NCBI GenBank assembly: GCA_951812785.1
Contig: OX638335.1
Span: 771,501-835,500 of the forward strand
Direction of reading: 5' to 3'
Length of the DNA: 64,000 bases
Source of the DNA: an uncultured Gammaproteobacteria bacterium
Lineage (GTDB): Bacteria; Pseudomonadota; Gammaproteobacteria; UBA4575
In this document: one piece after another, positions 47,353-58,093 of the stretch
Layout: every line of letters begins with the position of its first letter
How positions within the stretch are numbered: the stretch's first letter is position 1
The notes under the pieces: model-generated
What the model was told of the DNA's origin: nothing
Database searches by the model: none
The model's input: the letters and a program-made list of their open reading frames with translations, nothing else
Made by a program: the position numbers and the translations under genes

Positions 47353-48285
47353 ATGCAATTACTTAATGAATCATTAAATATCGATTTTCTCGGCAAGAAA
47401 AATATTGCATGGGTAATCTCTGCTGTATTAATAGTTGTTTCCATCGTTTCGTTAACCACGCGTGGATTAAATTTGGGTATTGATTTTACTGGCGGAACAT
47501 TGGTTGAGATTGGTTATCAGCAATCGGCAGAACTTGAGCCTATTCGTACAGCATTAGAGAATGCTTCTTTTGAAGATGCGATTGTTCAACACTTTGGAAC
47601 TGCTAAGGATGTGCTGATTCGCTTGCCAGCAACAGATGGAGTTAAAGCCTCTGAGTTGAGCAATCAAGTGTTAGATGTTCTTAAACCTACAGGTGAATTA
47701 ACTATGAGGCGTGTTGAGTTTGTTGGCCCTCAGGTGGGAGAAGAGTTAAGAGACGATGGTGGTTTAGCTGTTCTATATGCGTTATTCGGGATTTTGATCT
47801 ATGTTGCATTACGCTTCGAGTATCGTTTCTCGCTGGGGTCGGTGGCGGCACTAATTCATGACGTCATCATTACCATAGGTTTCTTCTCAGTCACCCAAGC
47901 ACCATTTGATTTAACTGTTCTTGCTGCTGTGTTAGCAGTGATTGGTTATAGTTTGAATGACACCATTGTTGTGTTCGATCGAATACGAGAAAATTTCCGG
48001 CGCATGCGCAAATGGACTCCACTGGAAGTGATTAATGGATCCATCAATCAAACCTTATCGCGTACCTTGGTTACGTCATTGACTACCTTGCTTGTATTGC
48101 TTGCCCTGTTTTTTATTGGTGGTGAAGTAATGCACTCTTTTGCATTGGCATTAATTGTTGGTGTCGTGGTTGGAACTTACTCTTCGATTTATATCGCAAG
48201 CTCTATGTTGGTGGCACTAAATGTTACTTCTGAAGATTTAATCCCAGACGAAAAAGAAACTGAACAGTTGGATGAGTTGCCGTAA
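47353..48285 (+). CDS. secF: Protein translocase subunit SecF
   Basis: A 310-aa partner of SecD with six membrane helices. GIDFTGGTLVEI follows the first helix, VGPQVGEELRDDG precedes the second, and YSLNDTIVVFDRIREN is the SecF hallmark. The C-terminal tail is acidic. Last gene of the operon, convergent with suhB (three bases between stops). Confidence 0.97.
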   Translation: MQLLNESLNIDFLGKKNIAWVISAVLIVVSIVSLTTRGLNLGIDFTGGTLVEIGYQQSAELEPIRTALENASFEDAIVQHFGTAKDVLIRLPATDGVKASELSNQVLDVLKPTGELTMRRVEFVGPQVGEELRDDGGLAVLYALFGILIYVALRFEYRFSLGSVAALIHDVIITIGFFSVTQAPFDLTVLAAVLAVIGYSLNDTIVVFDRIRENFRRMRKWTPLEVINGSINQTLSRTLVTSLTTLLVLLALFFIGGEVMHSFALALIVGVVVGTYSSIYIASSMLVALNVTSEDLIPDEKETEQLDELP

Positions 48286-48288
48286 GGG

Positions 48289-49077
48289 TTAAACAGATTT
48301 GGCTGCATTGTTTAGAGTGGTAATTAGATTTTTATAGAGCTGGCTGTTGGCAGCAGCGATATTACCCGTTTCCATATAAGTATGTCCGCCTTCCATGTCG
48401 CTGACTAAGCCACCAGCTTCTTGAATAAGTAATACGCCAGCAGCAATGTCCCAAATATTTAAGCCGAACTCCCAGAACCCATCGAAGCGCCCAGCCGCGA
48501 CGTAAGCAAGATCTAACGCCGCAGATCCTGCACGCCGAATACCTGATTTTCTAGCTAATAATGCTCGTAAAGTATCCAGATAAACTTCTAGCTCCTGATC
48601 GTCTCGGTATGGAAGGCCGGTGCCGATTAAGCTGCCGGCTATATCGCGTTGCTTACTGACGCGTATACGTCGATTGTTTAAAGTCGCACCTTCGCCGCGT
48701 GCTGCGCAAAATAACTCTTCCTTGAGTGGGTCGTAGACGACACCTAACTGAAGTTTGTTTTTTTCACGCATGGCAATGGAAACTGAGAAATGCGGCACAC
48801 CATGTAAGTAATTAGTGGTGCCATCAAGAGGGTCGATTATCCATTCGCACTCATCACCAGATTGCTGACCAGACTCTTCGGCAAGTATCGCGTGACTAGA
48901 GTATGCTTTTTGGATAATAGAAATAATAGACTTTTCGGCCTGATGGTCTACTTCGCTAACAAAGTCATTTTTACCCTTAGTGTGAATCTTTATATCGGGT
49001 AGGCGGTTGATGTTACGTAGTATGACTTGACCGGCAGCTCTTGCTGCGTTGACCGCAATATTTAATGCAGGTTTCAT
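48289..49077 (-). CDS. suhB: Inositol-1-monophosphatase family protein SuhB
   Basis: A 262-aa Li-sensitive phosphatase fold with metal-binding motifs AEESG (about residues 66-70), IDPLDGTTNY (about 83-92) and WDIAAGVLLIQEAGG (about 209-223). In enterobacteria SuhB acts on inositol phosphates in vitro and in rRNA antitermination in vivo. Convergent with secF and divergent from trmJ (71 bp). Confidence 0.95.
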   Translation of the reverse strand: MKPALNIAVNAARAAGQVILRNINRLPDIKIHTKGKNDFVSEVDHQAEKSIISIIQKAYSSHAILAEESGQQSGDECEWIIDPLDGTTNYLHGVPHFSVSIAMREKNKLQLGVVYDPLKEELFCAARGEGATLNNRRIRVSKQRDIAGSLIGTGLPYRDDQELEVYLDTLRALLARKSGIRRAGSAALDLAYVAAGRFDGFWEFGLNIWDIAAGVLLIQEAGGLVSDMEGGHTYMETGNIAAANSQLYKNLITTLNNAAKSV

Positions 49078-49148
49078 ATTGTAAATGAGCGGTTTGAATT
49101 GGCGCCAAAGAGTAGCAGAGACGAATCAATTTGTAAGCTAATTAATCA

Positions 49149-49889
49149 ATGAAAGATAATCAAGTTAAAATAAAACAGCCAAGAATTATTATGCTGGAGA
49201 CGTCACACCCTGGAAACATAGGGGCGGCTGCGCGTGCAATGAAAACCATGTGCCTTTACGATCTTGGTTTAGTCCAGCCTAAGGAGTTTCCTCATCCAGT
49301 TGCTTTTGCACGTGCTTCTGGTGCTGCTGATATTCTAGAGAATGCAATGCAATTCGAAACACTGACTGCCGCGATTGCGGACTGTCAGATAGTCGTAGGC
49401 ATTACCGCACGTAATCGAAAGCTATCTGCGCCAGTGGTAACACCCAAAGAGCTGATGCAACAAATGCTTAATGATTCTGAGCAAACTCAAGTGGCCTGGG
49501 TGTTTGGGCGTGAAAGGAATGGCCTAAGTAATGAAGAAATTGATCTATGCAGTACGGTATGCACAATTCCTTCCAATACTGAGTACGGGTCTTTGAATAT
49601 TGCCGCAGCAGTACAAATCTTATGCTATGAGTGGCATGTTGCTCAGCTAAGCTCGCAACATGAAATGTCGAATGTTACTGCGCCGTTGACTAAAGTGCTT
49701 GCTCCAGTTGGTGAAAGAGAAGGTTTTTATGAGCATTTGTGGGAGGTCTTAGATAAAATCGAATTTCTCGATAAACACAACCCAATACCGTTAATGCGTA
49801 AAGTGAGGCGCTTATTTGATCGATCTCAGATGAGCAGCGCAGAAATAAATATCCTTAGAGGAATATTAAAAAGTATATTAAAACAATAG
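49149..49889 (+). CDS. trmJ: tRNA (cytidine/uridine-2'-O-)-methyltransferase TrmJ
   Basis: A 246-aa SPOUT methyltransferase modifying position 32 of tRNAs. HPGNIGAAARAMKTM, AWVFGRERNGLSNEEI and PSNTEYGSLNIAAAVQILCY form the trefoil-knot SAM site. It precedes the isc operon, as in many gammaproteobacteria. Confidence 0.95.
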   Translation: MKDNQVKIKQPRIIMLETSHPGNIGAAARAMKTMCLYDLGLVQPKEFPHPVAFARASGAADILENAMQFETLTAAIADCQIVVGITARNRKLSAPVVTPKELMQQMLNDSEQTQVAWVFGRERNGLSNEEIDLCSTVCTIPSNTEYGSLNIAAAVQILCYEWHVAQLSSQHEMSNVTAPLTKVLAPVGEREGFYEHLWEVLDKIEFLDKHNPIPLMRKVRRLFDRSQMSSAEINILRGILKSILKQ

Positions 49890-49949
49890 CTTACAGTTAA
49901 TTTAGGGATTTTGTGTAGCGAGCAAGAGTGGACATCTAGCCCGTTAGTT

Positions 49950-49974
49950 ATACTTGACTGAATTAGTCGGGTAT
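49950..49974 (+). promoter_or_regulatory. IscR operator (type 1) and promoter of the isc operon
   Basis: The 25 bases 49950-49974 (ATACTTGACT-GAATT-AGTCGGGTAT) match the IscR type-1 palindromic consensus ATA-S-YY-GACT-R-WWW-Y-AGTC-RR-S-TAT throughout. TTGACT (49954-49959) inside it serves as the -35 box and TATTAT (49978-49983), 18 bases on, as the -10, so holo-IscR would block RNA polymerase and autorepress the operon. Confidence 0.92.
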
Positions 49975-50012
49975 TGGTATTATTTTCACTATAATAACAT
50001 TGATGATAAAAA

Positions 50013-50486
50013 ATGAAACTTAGTACCAAAGGCAGATATGCAGTGACAGCAATGTTTGATGTAGCTATTCATCAAATTGAGGGCCCTGTGTCGCTGAGCG
50101 ACATATCCGAGAGACAAGGCATCTCGCTTTCTTACTTAGAGCAATTGTTTGGTCGTATGCGTCGACGTGGGTTGGTGGCAAGTACTCGTGGACCTGGCGG
50201 TGGTTATCGTTTGGCTCATGCCTCTAATCAAATTGCCATTGCCGATATTATTACCGCTGTCGATGAAAATGTGGATGCTACCCGATGCGGTGGAAATGCC
50301 GATTGTCAAAACCAACAGCGTTGCTTAACCCATGAGTTATGGGAAGAGTTAAGTTCACAGATTCATGTGTTTCTTTCGGGGATCACTTTGGAAGATGCCA
50401 TTAATAAGCAACGAGTAGTTGATGTGGCAGAACGACAAGATCGTATGCCCGGGAGTGAGCAGCGTGTCGATTTTCAGCAAATTTAA
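50013..50486 (+). CDS. iscR: Fe-S cluster assembly regulator IscR
   Basis: A 157-aa Rrf2-family repressor. [20 protein letters not shown], winged helix [20 protein letters not shown], and the cluster ligands in [19 protein letters not shown] (three Cys plus His). When carrying [2Fe-2S] it represses the isc operon through the operator 39 bp upstream. Confidence 0.97.
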   Translation: MKLSTKGRYAVTAMFDVAIHQIEGPVSLSDISERQGISLSYLEQLFGRMRRRGLVASTRGPGGGYRLAHASNQIAIADIITAVDENVDATRCGGNADCQNQQRCLTHELWEELSSQIHVFLSGITLEDAINKQRVVDVAERQDRMPGSEQRVDFQQI

Positions 50487-50522
50487 ATAAAACATAAAAG
50501 AATTTACTAAAGGAAATTACCA

Positions 50523-51746
50523 GTGAGCGAGTTAAAATTACCCATCTATCTTGATTACAGTGCTACCACGCCAGTTGATCCGCGTGTCGCAAAAGCAATG
50601 ATGGAATGCTTAACGCCTGATGGTAATTTTGGTAATCCTGCTTCGCGTAGCCATTCTTTTGGCTGGAAAGCAGAATCAGTAGTAGAGAATGCTAGAGAGC
50701 AAGTTGCTGCCTTGGTGAACGCTGATCCCAAAGAAATTGTTTGGACTAGTGGTGCGACTGAATCAGATAACCTCGCGATTAAAGGTGCGGCACATTTTTA
50801 TAGTAAGAATGGTAAACACATTATTACCATGAAGACTGAACACAAAGCAGTACTGGATACTTGTAGACAATTAGAGCGAGAAGGTTTTGAAGTCACATAT
50901 TTAGAGCCGCAAGCAGATGGTTTGGTTGATATGGATAAACTTAAAGCCGCTATTAGAGATGACACCGTGCTTATTTCTATAATGCATGTAAATAATGAAA
51001 TTGGCGTAGTGCAAGATATTAAAGCCATTGGTGCATTAGCGCGTGAAAAGAAAATCATCTTTCATGTAGACGCTGCACAAAGTCCAGGGAAAGTAGAAAT
51101 TGATGTTAAAGATATGAATGTTGATTTAATGAGTTTTTCAGCGCATAAAACATACGGTCCTAAAGGTATAGGTGCTTTATATGTAAGTCGAAAGCCACGC
51201 GTAAGAATCGAAGCGCAAATGCATGGTGGTGGCCATGAACGCGGTATGCGTTCTGGCACTTTGGCTACTCATCAAATTGTTGGTATGGGTGAAGCATTCA
51301 GGATAGCTAAAGAAGAAATGGCTGGCGAGAATGAGCGTATTCGTATGCTAAGAGATCGCTTGTTAAATGGTTTAAATGATATGGAAGAAGTGTATATCAA
51401 TGGTGACTTGGATCATCGCGTACCACATAATTTGAATATGAGTTTTAACTTTGTTGAAGGTGAGAGCTTAATTATGGCGCTTAAAGATATTGCAATTTCT
51501 TCTGGTTCAGCATGCACAAGTGCATCTTTAGAGCCTAGTTATGTTTTAAGGGCACTAGGGCGTGATGATGAATTAGCGCATAGTTCTTTACGATTTAGTA
51601 TTGGACGTTTTACCACTGAGAAAGATGTCGATCATGCAATTAAGGTGATTCGGCAAGCAGTCAATAAATTACGCGATCTTTCACCGCTGTGGGATATGTA
51701 TAAAGATGGTGTGGACTTAAAATCTATAGAATGGGCTGCACATTAA
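50523..51746 (+). CDS. iscS: Cysteine desulfurase IscS
   Basis: A 407-aa PLP enzyme that takes sulfur from cysteine for Fe-S clusters, tRNA thiolation and other uses. [21 protein letters not shown]-lysine in [12 protein letters not shown], and the mobile catalytic cysteine in [30 protein letters not shown] upstream gives the start GTG 50523. Confidence 0.98.
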   Translation: MSELKLPIYLDYSATTPVDPRVAKAMMECLTPDGNFGNPASRSHSFGWKAESVVENAREQVAALVNADPKEIVWTSGATESDNLAIKGAAHFYSKNGKHIITMKTEHKAVLDTCRQLEREGFEVTYLEPQADGLVDMDKLKAAIRDDTVLISIMHVNNEIGVVQDIKAIGALAREKKIIFHVDAAQSPGKVEIDVKDMNVDLMSFSAHKTYGPKGIGALYVSRKPRVRIEAQMHGGGHERGMRSGTLATHQIVGMGEAFRIAKEEMAGENERIRMLRDRLLNGLNDMEEVYINGDLDHRVPHNLNMSFNFVEGESLIMALKDIAISSGSACTSASLEPSYVLRALGRDDELAHSSLRFSIGRFTTEKDVDHAIKVIRQAVNKLRDLSPLWDMYKDGVDLKSIEWAAH

Positions 51747-51787
51747 TTTAAGAACAAGCAATATTGATAAATTAGGAGTCAAATAAG

Positions 51788-52192
51788 ATGGCATACGGAG
51801 AAAAAGTATTAGACCACTACGAAAATCCTCGTAACGTGGGTGCTTTAGATAAGGATGATACAAGTGTTGGTACTGGCATGGTTGGCGCGCCTGCATGTGG
51901 TGACGTGATGAAGTTACAAATCCAAGTGGGTGACAACGGTGTTATCGAAGATGCTAAGTTCAAGACTTACGGTTGTGGTTCGGCGATTGCTTCTTCTAGC
52001 CTATTAACTGAATGGGTTAAGGGAAAGACTTTGGATGAAGCGAGTCAGATTAAGAACTCTGATATTGCTGAAGAGTTAGCATTGCCGCCGGTGAAAATTC
52101 ACTGTTCAGTATTAGCAGAAGATGCTATTCGTGCTGCGATAAATGATTATCAAGGCAGGCAAGTTGCTGTTGCAGAAAAGCAAAGCGCGTAA
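51788..52192 (+). CDS. iscU: Fe-S cluster scaffold IscU
   Basis: A 134-aa scaffold with the three cluster cysteines in [20 protein letters not shown] and [10 protein letters not shown], and the HscA-recognition motif LPPVK. It receives sulfur from IscS and hands over clusters with HscA-HscB. Confidence 0.98.
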   Translation: MAYGEKVLDHYENPRNVGALDKDDTSVGTGMVGAPACGDVMKLQIQVGDNGVIEDAKFKTYGCGSAIASSSLLTEWVKGKTLDEASQIKNSDIAEELALPPVKIHCSVLAEDAIRAAINDYQGRQVAVAEKQSA

Positions 52193-52199
52193 TTTAATA

Positions 52200-52523
52200 A
52201 TGTCTATTTCATTAACTGACAGCGCAGCAGAACGAGTCAAAACCTTCTTGGAAAAGCGCGGGAAGGGTGTAGGTGTGCGTCTTGGTGTCAAAACTACTGG
52301 CTGCTCAGGTATGGCTTATACCATAGAATTTGCTGATGAAATTGAGGACACGGATAAAGTGTTTGAGGAAAACGGTGTAAAAGTGCTAATTAATCCGAAA
52401 AGCCTGGTGTACTTGGATGACACTGAACTCGATTTTGGCAAAGAAGGTTTGAATGAGGGATTTAAGTTTAACAATCCTAATGAGAAAGATCGTTGTGGCT
52501 GTGGCGAGAGCTTTACTGTTTAG
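52200..52523 (+). CDS. iscA: A-type Fe-S carrier IscA
   Basis: A 107-aa carrier: [28 protein letters not shown] and CGCGESF with the three conserved cysteines. The start is ATG 52200 (MSISLTDSA); a longer frame from 52143 would overlap iscU. Confidence 0.97.
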   Translation: MSISLTDSAAERVKTFLEKRGKGVGVRLGVKTTGCSGMAYTIEFADEIEDTDKVFEENGVKVLINPKSLVYLDDTELDFGKEGLNEGFKFNNPNEKDRCGCGESFTV

Positions 52524-52576
52524 ACCGGCCTCAGCTTCGTCATCTGGTTTTTATTTTTTACCCACATTAACTATCC

Positions 52577-53119
52577 ATGGAATTCAATTTCTCTCGAAAT
52601 TACTTCGAGCTATTTGAGCTTGAGGCGCAATTCCATATTGATAGGGAAGTATTATCAAATCGTTATCAAACATTGCAGTCTCAGTTTCATCCTGATCGAT
52701 TTATAGAGAGTAATGATCAAGATAAACGTGTAGCAATGCAGGCGACAACGTTTATTAATGAAGCACATAAAACTTTATGGGAAGAGCCGTCGCGAGCGCG
52801 TTACCTGCTCGAATTGCAGGGCGTGTCTTTTGATTCAGAACAAGATACTACTCAGGATATGGATTTCTTGATGGCTCAAATGAGTCTGCGAGAACAGATA
52901 GATGAAGCGGATAACCAAGAAGATCCGTTTGAAACTCTGGATGAGTTGGCGAGAAAAGCAAAACAAGAAAAATCTTTGTTAATGGAAAACTATCAAGCGC
53001 ATTTCAATGCGCAACAATGGAATGATGCTAAAGAAAGCGTATTAAAACTACAATTTTTTACAAGATTGCAGCAGCAAATAAATCAAAAGCAAGAAGCTCT
53101 AGAGGAGCAGTTACTTTAA
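52577..53119 (+). CDS. hscB: J-domain co-chaperone HscB
   Basis: A 180-aa J-protein with [17 protein letters not shown], the J motif HPDRF (about residues 37-41) and a C-terminal helical bundle that binds IscU. It delivers IscU to HscA and stimulates its ATPase. Two bases separate it from the stop to the ATG of hscA (after CAC). Confidence 0.95.
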   Translation: MEFNFSRNYFELFELEAQFHIDREVLSNRYQTLQSQFHPDRFIESNDQDKRVAMQATTFINEAHKTLWEEPSRARYLLELQGVSFDSEQDTTQDMDFLMAQMSLREQIDEADNQEDPFETLDELARKAKQEKSLLMENYQAHFNAQQWNDAKESVLKLQFFTRLQQQINQKQEALEEQLL

Positions 53120-53123
53120 GCAC

Positions 53124-54992
53124 ATGGCTTTATTACAAATTTCAGAACCAGGCATGTCTACTGCGCCACATGAGCATCGTTTGGCGGTGGGTATAGATTT
53201 AGGAACCACTAATTCATTGGTCGCGTCAGTGCGTAGCGGTGTGGCTGAGACGCTTGACGATGATAATGGGCAAGCGTTACTACCGTCAGTTGTATACTAT
53301 GCGCAAGGTGAATTGCCTGAAGTAGGTGTAACAGCACTAGAAAAATCTTCAAAAGATCCCTTAAATACTATTGCTTCAATAAAGCGAGTGCTTGGTCGTT
53401 CTGCCGAAGATATTCAGTCAGCCAACGACTACATTCCATTTCAATTTGAGAATAAAATCGATAGCGTCCCTCGGGTAAAAACAGCCCATGGGCCGCGCAC
53501 AGCAGTAGAAATTTCTGCCGACATTTTGATCGCCCTTAAAGATCGTGCAGAAAAAACGTTGGGCGGTGAGCTTATTGGAGCGGTCATCACTGTGCCTGCT
53601 TATTTTGATGATTCGCAAAGACAAGCCACTAAAGATGCAGCAACATTGGCGGGTTTAAATATTTACCGATTGCTTAATGAGCCGACTGCAGCGGCCATTG
53701 CTTATGGTCTTGATCAATCTGCCGAAGGTGTGATTGCGGTTTACGACCTGGGTGGTGGAACATTTGATGTATCAATCTTACGTTTGCGCAAAGGTGTATT
53801 TGAAGTCATGGCAACTGGCGGAGATTCTGCCTTAGGGGGTGATGATTTTGATCATGCGATTGCTAACTGGGCGATTGAAAAACTAGATTCAACAATACGT
53901 GAAGATGATATTACAATGCGCAGAGTATTGTCTGCGGCGCGACAGGCAAAAGAAGCGTTAACGAATCAGTCCGCAGTCGTTATTAATGTAGAGGGCTATG
54001 CTTCCCTAGAATTAACCCAAGAAGATTTTGAGTGGCTAATTGAAGCCTATGTGAAGAAAACAATCATGGCGTGCAGGCGAGCGCTACGTGACGCCGACAT
54101 AGAAAAAGATGATGTGTCAGAGGTCGTGATGGTGGGTGGGTCAACACGTGTTCCTTTGGTAAGGAAGCAAGTAGAAAAGTTTTTTGACAAAATGCCACAC
54201 ACGGATATCAATCCAGATCGAGTGGTTGCTATTGGTGCTGCAATACAAGCAGGTATATTGGCGGGCAATAAGCCGGGCGATGAGATGTTATTGCTAGATG
54301 TGATTCCATTGTCTTTAGGAATAGAAACAATGGGTGGCTTGGTTGAAAAAATTGTCAACAGAAATACTACTATTCCTGTGGCACGTGCCCAAGAATTCAC
54401 TACTTATAAAGATGGTCAAACGGCAATGCGAGTTCATGTATTGCAAGGCGAACGAGAACTGGTGTCTGATTGCCGTTCTTTGGCAATGTTTGATTTAACA
54501 GGTTTGCCACCATTAGTAGCTGGGGCTGCAAAAATCAAAGTCACTTTTCAAATTGACGCGGATGGTTTGCTAAGTGTCAGTGCGCAAGAAGTGAATACAG
54601 GGGTATCGGCTAGCATAGAAGTGAAACCATCTTATGGTTTGACTGACGCTGAAATAGAAAACATGCTGAAAGCATCTATGGATCATGCGCAAGAAGATAT
54701 GGTGGCGCGTGGTTTGCGCGAAGAGCAAGTGGAAGCTGATCGAGTGGTTGAAGCACTTAATTCAGCATTAGTAAAAGATGGGGAAGCATTGCTAAGCAGC
54801 AAAGAATTGGAAAGCATTATGAATATGCGCGATGCTTTAATCGAAGTAAGAAATTCTGCTGATAATGTAGACCAAATAAAACAAGCGATTAAGAATGTAG
54901 AGACGGTCAGTGAAGAGTATGTGGCGCGGCGTATGAATAACAGTGTGCGTTCAATGATGCAAGGTCGCAAATTAGAAGAATTCGAACAGTGA
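53124..54992 (+). CDS. hscA: Fe-S assembly Hsp70 chaperone HscA
   Basis: A 622-aa specialised Hsp70. [43 protein letters not shown] and [14 protein letters not shown] in the ATPase domain, then a substrate domain from about residue 400 and a helical lid. It drives cluster transfer from IscU. Unlike the Hsp70-like protein of the island, it has a full chaperone layout. Confidence 0.98.
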   Translation: MALLQISEPGMSTAPHEHRLAVGIDLGTTNSLVASVRSGVAETLDDDNGQALLPSVVYYAQGELPEVGVTALEKSSKDPLNTIASIKRVLGRSAEDIQSANDYIPFQFENKIDSVPRVKTAHGPRTAVEISADILIALKDRAEKTLGGELIGAVITVPAYFDDSQRQATKDAATLAGLNIYRLLNEPTAAAIAYGLDQSAEGVIAVYDLGGGTFDVSILRLRKGVFEVMATGGDSALGGDDFDHAIANWAIEKLDSTIREDDITMRRVLSAARQAKEALTNQSAVVINVEGYASLELTQEDFEWLIEAYVKKTIMACRRALRDADIEKDDVSEVVMVGGSTRVPLVRKQVEKFFDKMPHTDINPDRVVAIGAAIQAGILAGNKPGDEMLLLDVIPLSLGIETMGGLVEKIVNRNTTIPVARAQEFTTYKDGQTAMRVHVLQGERELVSDCRSLAMFDLTGLPPLVAGAAKIKVTFQIDADGLLSVSAQEVNTGVSASIEVKPSYGLTDAEIENMLKASMDHAQEDMVARGLREEQVEADRVVEALNSALVKDGEALLSSKELESIMNMRDALIEVRNSADNVDQIKQAIKNVETVSEEYVARRMNNSVRSMMQGRKLEEFEQ

Positions 54993-54996
54993 AGAA

Positions 54997-55341
54997 ATGA
55001 TTATGCCTAAACTAACTTTTTTACCTCACAAACAAATTTGTCCTGAAGGCAAAACGATTGAAGTTGAGCCTGGTTTAAGTGTGTGTGATGCGGCGCTTAA
55101 AAATGGCATTGATATTGAACATGCTTGCGAAAAATCATGTGCTTGCACGACGTGTCATGTGCACGTTCGTGAAGGATTAGATTCTCTGGAGGAAGCAAGT
55201 GAAATGGAAGAGGATTACTTGGATAAAGCTTGGGGTTTGGATACAGATTCACGTTTGAGTTGCCAGACGATTGTCGGTGAAGAAGATCTAACCATAGAGA
55301 TTCCAAAATATACCATTAACCTTGTTTCTGAGAATCACTAA
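54997..55341 (+). CDS. fdx: Isc-type [2Fe-2S] ferredoxin
   Basis: An about 112-114-aa adrenodoxin-like ferredoxin. Cluster cysteines in HACEKSCACTTCHV and LSCQTIV. It supplies electrons for cluster assembly. ATG 55003 (MPKLTFLPH) is the more usual start; ATG 54997 adds two residues. Confidence 0.97.
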   Translation: MIMPKLTFLPHKQICPEGKTIEVEPGLSVCDAALKNGIDIEHACEKSCACTTCHVHVREGLDSLEEASEMEEDYLDKAWGLDTDSRLSCQTIVGEEDLTIEIPKYTINLVSENH

Positions 55342-55371
55342 ATCTGACTTTAAAATTTAAGGAGAGATGCT

Positions 55372-55572
55372 ATGGGCTTGAGATGGACAGACACACTCGA
55401 TATTGCCATTGAACTCGATGAGAAACATGCTGATGTTGATCCTCAATACGTAAGGTTTACTGATTTGCATGCCTGGGTATGCAAATTGACAGATTTTGAG
55501 GATGATCCTGAAAAGTCCAGTGAACGATTACTAGAAGCGATCCAAATGGCCTGGTTAGACGAAAGAGATTGA
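55372..55572 (+). CDS. iscX: Fe-S assembly protein IscX
   Basis: A 66-aa acidic protein, GLRWTDTLDIAIELDEKHAD, VRFTDLHAWVCKLTDFEDDP, ending LEAIQMAWLDERD. It binds IscS and modulates its activity. Last gene of the isc operon, AAGGAGAGA before ATG. 181 bp without a gene follow. Confidence 0.97.
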   Translation: MGLRWTDTLDIAIELDEKHADVDPQYVRFTDLHAWVCKLTDFEDDPEKSSERLLEAIQMAWLDERD

Positions 55573-55753
55573 TTCCGCCATTTTTTAAGTAAACCGCTTC
55601 GAAAATCATCCTTAACGAGGCTTTTCCCCTATATTCAAGTTTAGTTGGCCCATTTCGCTGGGCTAGCCGTTCACAGCTGAGCAATATCCGAGTAGAATTA
55701 ACTGATTAAACCTTATTTCTGAATATTAACTTAAACCTTGGGAGATTGAGAGA

Positions 55754-56182
55754 ATGGCAAAGGAGCGCACTTGTTCCATCATTAAACCTGATGCGGTAGC
55801 AAAAAATGTAATTGGTGAGATTTATAGCCGATTTGAAAAAGCCGGACTACAAATTGTCGCTGCGAAAATGCTACATTTAACAAAGGAACAGGCAGAAGGA
55901 TTTTATGCAGTGCATAAGGAACGACCTTTTTATAATGATCTTGTAAGTTTTATGACGTCAGGCCCTGTTTTTGTTCAAGTGCTAGAGGGTGAAGGAGCCA
56001 TTAAAAAGAATCGTGACGTGATGGGCGCGACTAACCCTGCGGCAGCGGCGGCTGGAACAATACGTGCCGACTTTGCAGATAGTATTGACGCCAATGCGGT
56101 GCACGGATCAGATGCACCTGAAACGGCTGCCGTTGAAATCGCACATTTCTTCGCTGAAGGCGAACTTTGTCCGCGGTCGTAA
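55754..56182 (+). CDS. ndk: Nucleoside diphosphate kinase
   Basis: A 142-aa Ndk: [20 protein letters not shown], catalytic histidine in [12 protein letters not shown]. Balances nucleoside triphosphate pools. The end overlaps the proposed rlmN start by 16 bp. Confidence 0.97.
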   Translation: MAKERTCSIIKPDAVAKNVIGEIYSRFEKAGLQIVAAKMLHLTKEQAEGFYAVHKERPFYNDLVSFMTSGPVFVQVLEGEGAIKKNRDVMGATNPAAAAAGTIRADFADSIDANAVHGSDAPETAAVEIAHFFAEGELCPRS

Positions 56183-57333
56183 ACAACGCGGAAAATTTAG
56201 TGAACTTGGTCGGAATCGACCGGGAAACGCTAGAGCAATTTTTTGTTGAGCGTGGTGAAAAGAAATTCCGTGCTCAACAAGTATTGCAATGGTTGTATCA
56301 ACGCGGCGTGACAAACATCAACGAGATGACTGATCTAAGTAAGTCGCTACGTGAGTTATTGCAAAATAATACTGAAATTACTTTCCCAGTCATTGAATCA
56401 GAACAAGTTTCAGCAGACGGCACGATTAAGTGGCTGTTAAGTGTTGGTCAAGATAGTGATGGTAAAACCAATGCTATTGAAGCTGTTTATATCCCAGAGT
56501 CTAACCGCGGAACCTTGTGTATATCTTCGCAAGTAGGTTGTGCGCTGGATTGCACCTTTTGTGCAACCGCCAGGCAGGGCTTTAACCGCAATCTCACTGC
56601 TGCCGAAATCATCGGCCAAGTATGGGTGGCAGATCAACGACTTCGTTCTTTGTATAGCGGTAAGCAAATGCTTACCAATGTAGTGTTTATGGGGATGGGG
56701 GAGCCATTGCTGAATTTCAAGAATGTCCTGCCAGTCGTAAACTTGTTGTTAGATGATTTTGCTTATGGCATGGGTAAACGGAAAGTGACTGTCAGTACCT
56801 CAGGCGTGGTGCCAAAGATTGATGAATTGTCACAAGCAGTGGATGTGAGTCTAGCAATTTCATTACATGCGCCAACTAATGAAGTGAGAAACGAATTAGT
56901 TCCGATTAATAGAAAATATCCAATCGAACAGCTGCTGGCAGCATGTCAGCGCTATCTAGATAGTAAGAATCGTAAAGAAAGCGTTACATTTGAATATGTC
57001 ATGCTGGATGGTGTGAATGATAGTGAAAAGCAAGCCCAACAGCTTGTGAATTTATTGAAAGGTATCCGCGCTAAAATAAATTTAATTCCATTTAATGCGT
57101 TTGATCAATCAGGATATCGTCGCTCTAACCAGCAAGCGATAGACAAATTCAGTCAGGTGCTGATGCAAAATAATATAGTAGTGATCACGCGACGACCGCG
57201 AGGAGAAGATATTGCTGCTGCGTGTGGACAGTTGGCAGGGCAAGTAGTAGATAGGGCCCATCGTGGAAATCACTGTATGAGAATGTACGAGCGTTCACTT
57301 ATAAGTCGGAAAATTGAAACCGAATGCATCTAA
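56167..57333 (+). CDS. rlmN: Dual-specificity RNA methyltransferase RlmN
   Basis: A 388-aa radical-SAM enzyme that methylates C2 of A2503 in 23S rRNA and A37 in some tRNAs. Radical-SAM cysteines in [28 protein letters not shown], and the two other catalytic cysteines near the ends. The best start is TTG 56167 inside the end of ndk, six bases after GAAGG; no nearby ATG precedes [12 protein letters not shown]. Translation is probably coupled to ndk. Confidence 0.96.
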   Translation: MSAVVNNAENLVNLVGIDRETLEQFFVERGEKKFRAQQVLQWLYQRGVTNINEMTDLSKSLRELLQNNTEITFPVIESEQVSADGTIKWLLSVGQDSDGKTNAIEAVYIPESNRGTLCISSQVGCALDCTFCATARQGFNRNLTAAEIIGQVWVADQRLRSLYSGKQMLTNVVFMGMGEPLLNFKNVLPVVNLLLDDFAYGMGKRKVTVSTSGVVPKIDELSQAVDVSLAISLHAPTNEVRNELVPINRKYPIEQLLAACQRYLDSKNRKESVTFEYVMLDGVNDSEKQAQQLVNLLKGIRAKINLIPFNAFDQSGYRRSNQQAIDKFSQVLMQNNIVVITRRPRGEDIAAACGQLAGQVVDRAHRGNHCMRMYERSLISRKIETECI

Positions 57334-58089
57334 TTGTATTTATAGTTGCGTGCGTAATGTTGGCGTCGTGTACGACACAAACAGTGAATAATTCTAGTAA
57401 AAGAGGCTCTGGACAGGTAGAGAAAAACACTGAAGCAGCAGAGATAAATATACAGTTAGGCGCGAATTATATTGCCAGTGGTGATTACCAACTTGCCGAT
57501 GACAAGTTGCAAAAAGCTTTTTAAGCAAAACCCAAATTCATCAGTGGCGCGATGGACTTATGCTGTCTTACAAGAGAATCTTAATCAGTCTGAAGCCGCT
57601 GAGTACTATTATAAGGAAGCATTAAAAATTAATCCGAAAGACTCAAGTGGGCAGCAAAGCTATGCCTCCTTTCTTTGCCGACATGGCAGATATAAGGAAG
57701 CAGACGTTCATTTTAGTGAGACTTTAGCTGATCCATTATTTCGAAAACGCGAAGCAGCTAGTTTAACAGCGGGCGTGTGTGCTATGGAGATCCCAGATTA
57801 TCAGTCAGCGCAAAAATATTTTTCAGAAGTGATTCGTTTGAATTCTAAAAATCGCATGGCATTGTATCAGTTAGCTAAGTCTTACTTTCTGCAGCATAAC
57901 TACGCGGCAGCACAAAGCTATATGCGTGATTTTGAAGAAGTCTCAGAACATACGGCTCAGTCATTGTTGCTAGCATATCGCACAGAGCGCAGATTAGGTA
58001 ATAACCGTATTGCACAAAGTTATGCTAAATTATTAAGCAAGCAATTTCCCGGCTCTAAAGAGGCTGAACAGTTGGCAAGGTTAAATTAA
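57324..58089 (+). pseudogene. pilW: Type IV pilus biogenesis lipoprotein PilW/PilF, frameshifted
   Basis: N-terminal lipoprotein signal ([17 protein letters not shown], lipobox LASC) and the first TPR (NIQLGANYIASGDYQLADDK, LQKAF) end at TAA 57522-57524. The next frame goes on FKQNPNSSVARWTYAVLQEN, AAEYYYKEALKINPKDSSGQ, through about five more TPRs to EAEQLARLN. Removing one T from the T5 run at 57517-57521 restores AFKQNP. PilW assists assembly of the PilQ secretin. This is the only broken gene of the right-hand half, in a housekeeping cluster, so a sequencing error is a serious alternative. Confidence 0.88.
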
Positions 58090-58093
58090 ACTA

